Shown: positions 1 through 9,618 of the stretch, one piece after another
Position numbering within the stretch: the stretch's first letter is position 1
How the letters are laid out: every line of letters starts with the position of its first letter
Assembly: GCF_025602895.1 (NCBI RefSeq)
Contig: NW_026516285.1
Location: forward strand, 124,001-188,000
Source of the DNA: Polychytrium aggregatum
Taxonomy: Eukaryota > Chytridiomycota > Chytridiomycetes > Polychytriales
Direction of reading: 5' to 3'
DNA length: 64,000 bases
Made by a program: the position numbers and the translations under genes
Notes under the pieces: generated by a model
Database searches by the model: none
What the model saw: only the letters and a program-made list of their open reading frames with translations
Told to the model about the DNA's origin: nothing

Positions 1-771
1 CACTACCAAGGTGAGCTCATGTGTTTGCTGCTCTGAGTCGGCAGCTCTCCCGAGCTGACATATGCTCGACTAGACCCAGACCCCCCCCCAGTCTCTGCTC
101 GATCTCATTTTTATCTGCGGGCCTTCATGCGCCTCGACCACGCTGTCAAGATCTGAGTCGCTTGTGGACCGCCTGAATCAATCGATGGTTGCCATACAAA
201 CCCGGTTTGTGTGACAGGTGTGAACGCATAAATACACTTGCGTCAAGTCCAGTATGAAGCCCGGCATGGAATCCGCTGTCGAGTCCAGTATGTAGCCCGG
301 CACAACGATCCGCGCCCCTCTGCTCAAATTCTTACGGTTCCCGCGCATTCCCTCACCGAGTCCCCGTGAGTACCCTGTACTCTTGGCTGCAATACAACTC
401 TCAGCAGCAATACGACTCTCAGCAGCAATACGACTCTCAGCAGCGACCCATCACTTGGCCATGAGTCGCTCACAGCAAGCGCTGCATACCACAGCGGAAA
501 CTCACTCCTTGGACGAAAGACTGTCGGGATGCCGAGTCTTTGAGAAAACAGGCTTATATTGATAATTGCAACAAATATCAGCATTGAGTACGCCAGACGC
601 AAAAGATGGAGGATGGTCAATCACAGATGGGGTGCAGCAGAAGTAAACGAAATCAAAGGGCTGAAAAGGTCATGATATCTGGAAAAGCTCGAGTGAATCA
701 ATCAGGCAAATGGTGGGTTCCGCTGCTGGATACCACGCAGCTGATCAACACTGCACCGGGGCCCTCTGTGC
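1..771. other. Intergenic left edge, no gene recognised
   Basis: No open frame here resembles a known protein. The first ten bases followed by GTGAGC could be the end of an exon whose gene lies off the left edge, but ten bases are not enough to support a call. Two imperfect copies of a roughly 20-bp phrase (GTCCAGTATG followed by AGCCCGGCA) lie near 248-302. A short tandem array is listed separately. Nothing else is visible. Confidence 0.5.
386..440. repeat. Tandem repeat, 18-bp unit, about 3 copies
   Basis: The unit GCAGCAATACGACTCTCA is present three times head to tail; the first copy has two substitutions. The array lies in non-coding DNA downstream of the hydrolase gene. Confidence 0.8.
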
Positions 772-1605
772 TCAGGGCAGCTTGGCGAGGTTCTCCTTGA
801 AAAACGCAAGCGAGTCCTTGTAGGCTTTCTCGCGAGCAGCCTTGACCTTGGGATCGTTTTCATTGCCACGGACAGCAAATCCGTGGGTGGTGCCGGGGTA
901 GACATCGATCTGGTGGGCAAGACGTCCGGCCTCGTTCTTCTTGCCCAGGACGTCGCGGATGATGGTGATCTGCTCCTCCTTGACGCTGCGGTCCTTGTCG
1001 GCCAGAACAAAGTGGATAGGAGCCTGGATCTTCTCAATGTCGTCGGGGAAGGTGAGGCCGCCGGGATGGGCCGAGCAGACCGCATCGGCGACGCCGGGCT
1101 CCTGGCTGAGGATGACGGCAATGCGGCCGCCCCAGCAATAGCCGATCAAGGCGACCCGCTTGATGCCGCGCTCTTGGCGCAGAGTCTCGATCACCTTGCG
1201 GATTCGGTTGACGCCCTTGGAGATGGGGTTGAAGTACATGAAGGCCGGAGCGTGCCAGAGGATGGCCCCGATGGCCTGGGCCTTCTGGAACAAGGTCGCT
1301 GGCTGTTCGCCCGAGAGGGTCTCGACGCACTGCAGGAGCTCCGGCGGCGGCTCGGTGCCTTCAAAGATATCCGGCACCACGGTGAGGAACTGGGTGTCCT
1401 TGGCAAACGAGTCGGCAATCAGTCGAGAGTTGGGCAGCTTGTAACCAAAGATGTCGGTGGCGACGACGATGGCGGTGCTCTCGATGAACGAGTCAGTGGT
1501 GGCTGTTCGGGGTGCGACATAGCAGTCGATGCCGCCGATGGGCGAGGTGGTGCCGGCGGGATTGCCGGAATCAATGAATCCGCCGCAGCAGGCTACAGAA
1601 GTCAT
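772..1605 (-). CDS. Dienelactone hydrolase family protein
   Basis: Single-exon gene of 277 residues, an alpha/beta-hydrolase of the dienelactone hydrolase (carboxymethylenebutenolidase-like) family, a cytosolic family acting on lactones and small esters. Visible catalytic elements are the nucleophile elbow G-Y-C-W-G-G, where cysteine replaces the usual serine as in true DLH enzymes, an aspartate in the strand L-A-D-K-D, and a histidine in T-T-H-G-F near the C-terminus. The chosen start (ATG at 1603-1605) gives M-T-S-V-A-C-C-G-G-F, typical of fungal DLH N-termini. The frame stays open to an ATG at 1776 and would add 57 arginine- and proline-rich residues that look non-native. A transposon end lies only about 215 bp upstream of the chosen start, so part of the promoter may have been displaced. 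The physiological substrate cannot be told. Confidence 0.88.
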   Translation of the reverse strand: MTSVACCGGFIDSGNPAGTTSPIGGIDCYVAPRTATTDSFIESTAIVVATDIFGYKLPNSRLIADSFAKDTQFLTVVPDIFEGTEPPPELLQCVETLSGEQPATLFQKAQAIGAILWHAPAFMYFNPISKGVNRIRKVIETLRQERGIKRVALIGYCWGGRIAVILSQEPGVADAVCSAHPGGLTFPDDIEKIQAPIHFVLADKDRSVKEEQITIIRDVLGKKNEAGRLAHQIDVYPGTTHGFAVRGNENDPKVKAAREKAYKDSLAFFKENLAKLP

Positions 1606-1820
1606 GGCTGTGTCGGGAGAGAGAATGTCGAAGGCCGCAGATGGGTTCGGTCGAAGCAACCGGGGCAGAAGGGCGGGTTTTTGAGCTCCAAGGGTTCGGA
1701 AACCGCCACGTTGGCGAACCGCGGATTTCAAAGCGCCAGGGTCGCACCACGCGCAGGGAGGCACGCTGATTTTCAAGACCCGAGCAGCTCTCGCCTCGGA
1801 TTGGACGCCGACGTATTGCC

Positions 1821-1848
1821 TGCACTTTATTCAGAAAAAAACGGGACA
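1821..1848 (+). repeat. Left terminal inverted repeat, copy 1
   Basis: It reads CACTTTATTCAG, then seven A and CGGGACA, preceded by TG where copy 2 has TA. It pairs imperfectly with 5388-5413. The inner block of A residues plus CGGGACA is the most conserved part across all copies in the window. Confidence 0.85.
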
Positions 1849-1920
1849 ATATAGCCGTTTCCATGAACATGTAGTATGTGCTGTGCTTGCGTCAAGCAAA
1901 GCCACAAGAAATAGATCAGA
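1821..1920 (-). ncRNA. Candidate Fanzor guide RNA (fRNA/omega RNA) scaffold, copy 1
   Basis: This is the stretch between the Fanzor stop codon and the element end, read on the minus strand. In the TnpB/Fanzor family the guide scaffold lies at the 3' end of the nuclease gene and runs to the transposon terminus, with the guide immediately outside. The segment contains a perfect 6-bp stem with a 3-base loop (1884-1898, TGCTTG/CAAGCA). It is nearly identical in copies 2 and 3, although copy 3 has diverged strongly at its other end. The location follows family knowledge and the conservation is seen directly; transcription is not shown. Confidence 0.5.
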
Positions 1921-4287
1921 TCACTTTGGCAGCCTCCGAGTGAAGACCGCCGGTCGCTCTCCGGTCTCCACAATCGACTTGCACACTGTGATCATGTTGC
2001 GCGCCGCATTGACGTCGCGATTCCACACTGTCCGGCAGCTGGGATTCTTGCAGCTCCTGACAAAGTGGGAATTCGCAACACTGGGCGCATCGAGTCCTTC
2101 CAACCGAACTGGCTCCAGGCACTTGGAGCACACTTGCGAGGTGTTGAACTCGTTCGTCGAGGCCACCTTGACGCTTCCATGATGGTGATTGGGACGGCGT
2201 CGGTGGTGCTCGAACTGCTCAAAGTACCGAGCAAACCGCTGCCTCCGAGGGCTGGATGCATAGCCCTTGCCCTGTCGCCATGACGCATTGCCAAAGGCGA
2301 TCACCACATCGGTCCGTATCGGGACGTGCTTCAGGACGGCCTTGCACATCTTGTCGACGGCCACTTGGCGTCTCTTGTGGGCTGTGAATCGATGGTGACG
2401 GGTCTTCTTGCCAAGGTGGAAGTCGAGCTACACTCGCAGCTCCGGTCGCAGGACATGGGTGAGATGGATCTTGAAGGCCTCCGAGGACTGCACCTTGGGC
2501 GAGGGAGTGGTCGACATCCAGGTCTCGATATCGAGTCGATACTTCATGGTGTTGTGCCACTTGGTGTTGGACTTGTGGCCACACATGTGCTGGTAGTGGC
2601 CATTGGAGAATGAGACCACCTCGTCTTGGTGGCCCGGTGCTTGGATGACCGCCGTGAAGATGGAGCCGACTCCAGGATCGATGCCAATCCAAGTGGTCTT
2701 GTCGGGGTCTGGGTCGCCGATGTGGGCCTGGATACGCTGCTCGGCAGTCGGAGGAGGCTCGATGGTCTCGGTGTGATCGGTTCGAGGCAGAAACTTGACG
2801 AGGCCGATGGTGCATCCAATGCCATCGGTGCTGATCTCGTAGTTGAACAGCTTCTTGTTCACGTCCCGCTCTTGGAAGAGGGAACTACGCAGCTTGAAGC
2901 AACTGCGCCAGAGACGATCCTGGTTGTTGACACCGTCCTCGCCTTCATCCTTGAGCATGTCCCTGGTGAGTCCAAGGCGCTTCTTTGGACCCAGGAGTTC
3001 CCAGAGAGTGACCGTGTCAATCTTGACATACTTGGCCGTGGCAGTGCATAGAGGAACCATCGTGCACACGGCCGGAGGAGTGTCAAGAGCGAGCTGCTTG
3101 AGGGCCCAGTTGAGCCTGGATTCCAGCTTGTTGATCTTGGCCTTGGTGGTGCCGAGCTCAGACTTGGCCGTGGTGAACCTCTTGTCGTCGGAGGGAATGC
3201 CTTGGGTAGTGAGGCTGTCCAGCTTGGCCTGGCGCTGCAGCTCGGTGATTCGGAGGGCGGGCATGTCGCAGTCGATCCACTTGTGGACATTGTCGACCAT
3301 CTTGTCTCGGGCGAGGATTCCCACATGGTGTGAGAGGCGATGGAGGGCCCGGAAGCGGTCCTGGTCGTTGCTGTACCGAAACTCGTCCAGGACGTGGCCA
3401 AAGTCGGGATAGAGGAACTCGAGATCGGCCTTGGGTGGAGTCTGCCCTGGTTTCTCGAAGAGCTCGAGACAGGCCTCGATGGCTTCGTGCTTATGCTTGT
3501 TGGCTGGGAAGACGGCAGCGCAGAAGCGGCGAAGGAGTCGCCAGTAGGCCAGGTCGAGATGGGTGGTGCAGTTGGTGGCATAGGCATTGACAGCCAGTGT
3601 GAGAAGCTGACTGTGAGCACCATCAGGCAGACGAGGGGCCGGAGGCAGGTCTGCGTGCCGAGTGGTCTGGTAGTCGCGAAAGGAAGCGACCAGATGCTCG
3701 TTGTATTTCTTGGTGTCCCTGGCCGTCGAGAGGGCACCGGCCTGGACGATCTTGAAGCATTGGCGGATGAAAGCAGGGGTGGACTTGGAGATGACGGGGA
3801 CGGGAAGATCCTGCTCGATGCACCGGAGGATGTGCAGGTTGAGCAGCCTGGATGCCTCGAACTGGATCTGGGTCATGGCCTCGACGGTGGCCTGGATCTT
3901 GTCGCGGAGAGCGGGATTGAGACAACAGCCATCCATCGTCTGCTTGAAGCAGCTGAACTGAGGGGCGGATGACCTTCCATCCACGAGTGGGACGACAGAA
4001 CTCTTGAGGGGCCGGTATTTGGGACACTTGTTGGTGTTGCTTCGCTGATGATCGGTACCGTCGCACTTGGGACATCGCTTGACAGGACCAGATGAGGGAC
4101 CAGGCTCGGTGGGATCGACATCCATTGGATCTGCAGAAGCAGTGGTGGTGAGCGACGGAGCAACAGACGACCAAGCATGCGTGGGATCAGAATACGAACC
4201 AGAGACAGGCTCCGACTGTGACTTGGCTTTCTTGGGCCTGGGTGGCCGAGGCTGGCCATCACCGGTACCCTTGCGCTTCGGAGGCAT
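1921..4287 (-). pseudogene. Fanzor RNA-guided nuclease, full length with one in-frame TAG
   Basis: One continuous reading frame of 788 codons broken only by TAG at 2428-2430 (codon 620). The diverged copy at 57.2 kb has glutamine at the aligned position, so a CAG-to-TAG change is likely. The N-terminus is basic (P-P-K-R-K, R-P-K-K-A-K), consistent with nuclear localisation, and is followed by a CxxC...C zinc-knuckle-like segment (C-P-K-C-D-G-T-D-H). The C-terminal half holds the split RuvC nuclease: RuvC-I G-I-D-P-G (Asp about 537), the V-V-I-A-F-G-N-A strand (about 661-668), N-E-F-N-T-S-Q-V-C-S-K-C (about 712-723) with the second zinc pair C-K-N-P-S-C, and RuvC-III N-R-D-V-N-A-A-R-N (Asp about 758). 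The glutamate in N-E-F fits the relocated catalytic Glu reported for Fanzors (inference). A TATA-like box lies about 130 bp upstream. Length and motif order match Fanzor1-type proteins of fungi. Confidence 0.85.
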
Positions 4288-4416
4288 GGGGGCAAAGGAT
4301 GCTGGATGTCTGCCAGTGGTACTGGTCAGAGCAGAGACTTCTCTTTATCGTACAATAGCGCGATGATCCGATCAAGGCGAGATGAGGGAAGAAAGCAGCA
4401 GGACGAAGGTGTGGCA

Positions 4417-4422
4417 TTTATA
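4417..4422 (-). promoter_or_regulatory. TATA-like box upstream of Fanzor
   Basis: TATAAA on the minus strand, about 130 bp before the Fanzor start codon and inside the roughly 250-bp gap between the transposase stop and the Fanzor start. This suggests the nuclease gene has its own promoter rather than being read through from the transposase. Confidence 0.45.
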
Positions 4423-4538
4423 CCCGAGAGCAGGAACCCGTCGTTGCGGGCTGGTTGGGGAAGTGACCTGTTCAAAAATCGCCGAGAGGTTCAAGCCAGG
4501 GATGTGAACGTGAGAACGGCGGCTTGATCGGAGGGAAC

Positions 4539-5329
4539 TCAACCCCAGAAGCGCATCGCTCGCTCAATCAGCCGTGGGAAGACATCTGGAAGCACCCTCC
4601 GCACGACGGACTCAAACAGGGTCACCATCCCGACCCTGAACCCCTCGGACGCATTCAGCGCTGTTGTCTTCCTGTACCGATGCTTCACAATCCCAAAGAA
4701 GTTCTCGATGGGATTGAAGTCGGGTGAAGCAGGTGGGGTGAAGATCACTGACCATCCACGGCGCTCGATGCAGTCCAGGACAGCCATTGTCTTGTGCATG
4801 CTGACATTGTCCATCACAATCACAGAGTCGTCTGAGAAGCACCCCTCGGTGAGTATCCGTAGAGAGGGAAAATGGATTTCCTGATCCCTGTCTCGTCGAC
4901 AAAAACGAATCGTCGTGGGTCGATGGAGCGGACCTGGTCCCTGAACTGTGCCACTCGCTCATCCAGTCGCTTGGACTTGTAGAGGTGTGTTGCCCTCTTG
5001 TGTGAGAGACCTGCTCGGTGGATGGCAGTGTGGCAGAGTGAGAGTGATACTTTCCTCTGGAGGATGGACTCGAGCTTGCATCGCAACACAGGACCAGTCT
5101 GGAACGGGTCCTGTTCAATCAGGGTGCGGATGACTGGACATGCCTGCTCGAAGAAAGTGGATCTGCGAGCTGGGACCCGGGATGGGTCATCCAGCTTGCA
5201 TCCTCGGTGCCATCGATGGATGGTGCTCTTGGATACACTGAATATGGAGGCAACCTTACGCAGGCTATGGATGAGGGCGTAGCATCGCAATGCGGCGGTG
5301 CGAAAGTCGGATGTGTGGCGAATGGTCAT
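4539..5329 (-). pseudogene. Tc1/mariner DD34E transposase with internal deletion
   Basis: The N-terminal half (5329-4820) has a homeodomain-like helix-turn-helix segment (V-S-K-S-T-I-H-R-W-H) and the first catalytic aspartate in F-V-F-V-D-E-T-G. The C-terminal half lies in another frame (from about 4850 to 4539) and holds V-I-V-M-D-N, the second Asp, and S-P-D-F-N-P-I-E-N, the catalytic Glu. I count 34 residues between them, so this is a DD34E Tc1/IS630-type enzyme. Between the halves, right after G-Y-S-P, a stretch is missing. Copy 2 keeps part of it (P-L-R-Q-R-N-H and following), so copy 1 has an internal deletion that also shifts frame. The protein would cut and paste the element at TA; this copy cannot encode it intact. 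Confidence 0.88.
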
Positions 5330-5387
5330 GGCCAGCGCGCGATAACATTGGGTAACAGAATATTCGATGAATGGTCAAAAACCCGGG

Positions 5388-5413
5388 TGTCCCGTTTTTT
5401 ATTGGATTGCCTA
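5388..5413 (-). repeat. Right terminal inverted repeat, copy 1
   Basis: Reading inward on the minus strand: TAGGCAATCCAAT, a run of A, then CGGGACA. It is followed outward by TA, the expected Tc1/mariner target duplication. The same end is found at 48566-48591 in copy 2. Confidence 0.85.
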
Positions 5414-5492
5414 TATTCGACGGATTGGTCACGTAGCAATCCTCGCCACCATCCATGCATCTATCTGTGCGCCCATGCGTACACCCAGATGC

Positions 5493-8400
5493 CTACAACG
5501 TCCCAAAGCACTCAGGTATCAGCCGGCGGATCTTTTGGATCCACTCGAGATCCTCGGCCGTGATTGCCACACTCAGACCCTGTCCGTCGATGGCCACACG
5601 GACATGGTGGTGGGTTTCAATCAGCGTCGTCGTAGAGCCATCGCGAACGACATGCACGCTCGACGACTCGCTGCCGTGCTGGAGGCACTGCTCGCAGGCG
5701 GCAACAAAGCGCTCGATGCCCGCCGAATTGGCCACCAGGATTGGGTGGTCCAGCAAGATGTCGCTGTGAGCGGCACCACCACCACCAGCACCAGCACCAC
5801 TACCACCACCGCCGCTGCTGCTGCTGCTGCTGGATGCTGGTGGATCGAGGCTGACAATCATCGTCTCGTTCGGGCCAAGCCGGAAGTGGCCCCGGACTGT
5901 CGAGAGGCTGTGCTGCCACGAGTTCGCCAGCCTAGGCGTGATTTCAGATGCTGACTGGCTCGGGGGTTGTTTGTATGCAAGATTAGATCATGCGCCGGGA
6001 GACGATATCCGCGACGAATCGCCAGCAAGACCACCGGTACGATGAGGATTGATGGAGCAGAGACATATTAGTCGCCAGACTGGTGAGAGAAGCCGAGATC
6101 ATCAGGCGACATATGGGAACGAGTGGGCTGAACGAATGGATTGGCGATGACAGTTCAAACGGCCGCCCGTCTGCCTTGTCCATTCTGTGGCAACATGTTG
6201 CAATCGATCATGCAGGCGCAGCGCTTACCTCCTCCGACAGGAGCGCCTTATACTTTTGTGCACCCAGAGGAAACTCCATGAGTTCGCCAAGAGTTTGGCT
6301 GAAGAGGCACCGAACCCGACCAGCCGACGGAGCAAGGCTCTTGGCCAGTATCGGATACAGATGTGGCAAGGACGGAAACAAGGCAATCTTGGGGCTTGTT
6401 TGTGAATCGAGCAGAGCTGCAATCTGCTGTAGCGTCAGCGACGTGTCGATCGGCAGCGACTGTATCTTCATCTTCAGCGGCATGAACGAGGTCAGTCGTG
6501 ACTGGTCCGTGAAGCTCGGATCTGAGTGTTTCCGAGAGTAGCAGGAGTCAGCACGCATGTGACAGCCAACGGCAAGTCGGCATCGGAGCGGATGAACACT
6601 GAAAGACAAGTCAAATGGCGGCACGCACACAAGGCACATCAGCCGTGGCTGCCTGAGGAGATGTACAGACCGGTCAAGATCAGCACCGAGTTGGGGTCTT
6701 GTCGGTAAGCCGCCACCAGCCCTCGAACCGACCCGGACAGCAACGACGCATGGTCGGTGAATATGATATAGGGCCCCTTCATTCGCAGGATCGATGCGGG
6801 GGTCGGATGCAAGTACAGCCGCTTGTGCTCGAGCAGTTCGCCGTGGGTAAGGGGCGTCGAGGCGCTATAGAGGTTTTCCTGCGACTCGGTCGATGCCCTT
6901 GTATGCGCCGCAGCCACGGCGTTGCAAAGAGTTCAGGGTGAGAATCGGAGGGTGGTCGTTCCGGTCGACTTTGTTCTCGGCTTGGCACTGGAAGACTTAC
7001 CACTCACCCAGGATATTGGCCATGTGGAGTGAGCGCTTGGCCACAGGCGAGACATAATGCATCGGAAACTGCGACATCCCAAGGGCCCGGAGGTGCTTCG
7101 AGATGATGTCCAGCAAGTCATAGAGATACCCACACGGGCCGATCGGCAGAATCACGTTGCCGCCACGATCGACGGCCATCGCTGAGTCCATGTGCAGTCG
7201 GACGCACGCCAGGCAAGCGAACAAAAGCATACGATCAGCAAGATGGCGAGACGTTCCGGCGCGGGAAGAGAGAGATAGAATACCTATACGCTCGCACAGG
7301 CTGTTGATTGACGCAATCGGGGAGACAGAGTGGTCGGCAGCGATAGAGCCGTGGAAAATCCAGATGCTGCAGTCGTTGAGTGCCTCGGTGTTGATTCTTG
7401 ACGAGTGCTGAGGCTGGCTGACCGACGAGACACCGACAATGCCGATCTAGCAAGGTCGATCCCATCGATCCAGAGCGCCATAGAGATGTTGGCCAAGCAA
7501 CGAAGGCATGGTTGGATCGCATGACATTGCCCGGGCCACTGCGGTGGATAGAATTTCGATACAAACGACAGCCCAAACCAGGGCTATGTTGTGGTGCCTT
7601 ACCTTGGTTGCGGAGGTGTCAAGAATCCAGTTGGTGCTGCCCAGGTTGAATCCAGAGCTGACGGGAACTGCCATCAAGTCGGATCCCAGGCGCTTCGAGG
7701 CCACAGTTCCCCAAGGAGACAGCGGTGACAGCATGTAAGTCGAATTGGGACGAATCTGCATGAGCGACAATCGGATCCAGTGGTCTTGATACCGAGACGG
7801 ACGCAGCTCTGTCGATACCACAGCCGAGTGTGCGCAACCGGCTTACCAGAATTTGGTTGTGGGAGACCCGTTGGATCTTGGCCATGCATGAGCGCAGCTC
7901 GTGCAGCGAAAACATGGGCTGAAGCTCGTATCCGATCTGGATGTACCCAACATCGCTGTGGCAGTTGAGAGCCAAGGCCGGTCAGGGCGGTTGGTTGGGT
8001 CAGAATCAGGCGGTGGGTCCAGCGCCCGGACACGCCGGGAAACCGAGGGGTGTTTGCCAGCGATACGTACTCGCCAAAGCTTGCAACCAGCTCTTCCAAG
8101 ACGATGCTGTTATCGATAGAGAGGAGATGCGTGAGCAGCCGCTGTCTCGATTGGATCCTCCATTTCGCCGCGACCGAGTTGTCCAGCGACGCCGGGGTTT
8201 CATGCGTCTGACCGATGGCGGGCCCGCTACCCAGATCTAGCTCCAGGATCGTGGAGGACGTGGAATGAGCGGCATGTCGGGCCTGTCGAGTATACCGACC
8301 TTCCAAGCTGTGCGGCTGCCTCGGAGGCCAAGATCTCTCCACGGAACGTTGTCCGCTCGGTGAGGTACGGGAGCCCAAGCCAGCTTGAGGAGTTGGTCAG

Positions 8401-8574
8401 CAGGACGGCATCGATGGTCGCTGGATCAACCGAGTCGAGATTGGGGAGGACGAAGCGAAACCGAGACGCCGAGGCGGCATAGGACGGCGTGGAACGAGGT
8501 AGCTTGTAATGCGTGGTCAGGGCTTGCGGATGGCCGAGAGGACAATCGACGAGGATGTGTGTGCCGGAAGGCAT
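5493..8574 (-). CDS. INTS9: Integrator complex subunit 9 (INTS9)
   Basis: Multi-exon gene for the INTS9 metallo-beta-lactamase/beta-CASP protein, the non-catalytic partner of INTS11 in the nuclear Integrator snRNA-processing and transcription-termination complex. Segments that align in order with human INTS9: T-H-I-L-V-D-C-P-L-G and L-P-Y-L-T-E-R-T (8574-8290); F-S-L-H-E-L-R-S-C-M-A-K-I-Q (about 7910); S-G-F-N-L-G-S-T-N-W-I-L (about 7640); D-C-S-I-W-I-F-H-G (about 7370); G-G-N-V-I-L-P-I-G and Y-V-S-P-V-A (7175-7010); Y-I-I-F-T-D-H-A-S-L (about 6770); the 6540-6210 exon; and a C-terminal domain (5900-5493) after a Ser/Gly-rich linker encoded by a CAG/CAC-rich tract. Metal-binding motifs are degenerate, as expected for INTS9. 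A short exon upstream of 8574 is likely, since human INTS9 has about 20 more N-terminal residues. Not all exon borders are resolved. Confidence 0.85.
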
Positions 8575-9618
8575 CAATACTAGGGAGCAAGCCGCCTCAT
8601 GCGACCCAAGGGACCGCTATCAGCGATGCAGCGGATCGCCGACCCCGAGATTGAAAGGATCCGCGATAATCCAGTGTATTGACGAACATCGAGAGATTCA
8701 GGGTGCTGGTCAGAAAGGGCGAGACGGCCGAGCATGCACATGGTGGAGACGATACGGCAGGCCGGTCGAGTAAAGCGGCACGAACCACAGATCCACGAGC
8801 TGCCATGGCCCAGTTGGAGACGGATGGAGACGGATGGAGACGGATGGAGACGGACACGGGGTGATGTGGGGGAGGTTGGTCCAGGACGATGCCTGGTCGA
8901 GATCACCCCGGCGCGACGGAATACGATTGCAGGTTCTGTGGTCCTGGACCGACGGCCGACACAGCAGCCGCGTCCTCCTGGCACATCCCACCCCCAAACA
9001 CCCACAGCGCAGCCGATGCAGCCGATGCAGCTGGTGTGCATCAGGCCCGCCCGATAGCGCAGCCAATTGTGGCCTCGATGGCGACGACACGGCGTTGTTG
9101 GGCTGCCCGGACGGGCGAGCGCATGTCGTACCTGGTTTTCTGTCTTTGTTGCTCTCGCCGCGCGGTTCTCGTCGCAGCCTTGCGGGGTCCTCGCCGCGCT
9201 CTCGCTGCCGTCTCGGCCCGAGGTCGGTCTCGGTCCTATTCCGCCAAGTTTTCGATGGTTGCGAGGCCGTTCTTCCGCCTCGCCCGCTCCCGTATCTCTC
9301 CAGTCCGACGGTCCGCCGCCTCCTCCCCAGTGCCTCCATGTCTCGTCTATAACACTCCGTCGATCGCATCTGGCTCCCTCTGTCGTCTCCTCTCTGCCAA
9401 ACAAGCTCGCTCGCTCGGCATCCACCGTTTCTGTCCGGCGATCAAATTCTACTCCAAGCAAACTGCCCACGCATCTTGCTGGCTCCACCAAGTCACCTTT
9501 GTCGACTGGCTCCATCGCCGTCCCTGCCTCTGCTGTCCGATAAGCACCACTGTCCCCCGTCTTATCAGCCCATCCCGTGCCCCATCCCAAGACCCAGCCC
9601 AAGATTCAGTCCAAGATC
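8575..9618. promoter_or_regulatory. Divergent intergenic region between INTS9 and the TBC gene
   Basis: About 1 kb between two head-to-head genes, so it must hold both promoters and possibly the missing first INTS9 exon. Long antisense frames here (for example 9602-8580 minus and 8889-9830 plus) are low-complexity Arg/Pro/Ser translations without family resemblance. A 10-bp tandem repeat is listed separately. Confidence 0.5.
8815..8856. repeat. 10-bp tandem repeat (CGGATGGAGA), about 4 copies
   Basis: CGGATGGAGA is repeated head to tail, with the last copy changing to CGGACACGGG. It lies in the divergent INTS9/TBC promoter region. Confidence 0.8.

Larger units (their letters stand above)
1821..5413 (-). 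mobile_element. Composite Fanzor + Tc1/mariner (DD34E) transposon, copy 1
   Basis: About 3.6 kb bounded by imperfect terminal inverted repeats (1821-1848 and 5388-5413). Each has A/T-rich outer bases, a poly-A or poly-T tract, then ACGGGACA. Two minus-strand genes lie inside in tandem: a DD34E transposase (5329-4539), then a Fanzor nuclease gene (4287-1921) whose 3' end faces the left terminus. The right end is followed by a TA dinucleotide; at the left end the expected TA reads TG, so the target duplication is eroded. A second copy at 47480-48591 shares both ends almost base for base, which confirms the boundaries. The element lies between the hydrolase promoter and the 3' end of INTS9. Both genes are broken, the Fanzor by one stop codon and the transposase by an internal deletion, so the copy looks recent but non-autonomous. 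Confidence 0.9.

Noticed and set aside
883-1854. A 323-codon plus-strand open frame opposite the hydrolase
   Set aside because: It is the antisense of a well-supported DLH gene; the translation is Gly/Asp/Leu-rich with no family motif, and it ends inside the transposon repeat.
2428-4287. Treating the 619-codon part as a complete Fanzor
   Set aside because: The same frame continues after the TAG with the essential RuvC-III and zinc motifs, so the short form would lack the nuclease active site.
5493-5861. Poly-Ser/Gly segment considered as a separate short gene
   Set aside because: Its C-terminal part aligns with the INTS9 C-terminal domain, and the neighbouring exons upstream also belong to INTS9.
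8580-9602. A 340-codon minus-strand open frame in the INTS9/TBC gap
   Set aside because: Arg/Gly/Pro-rich low-complexity translation in GC-rich DNA, overlapping other long frames on the opposite strand; no motif supports it.
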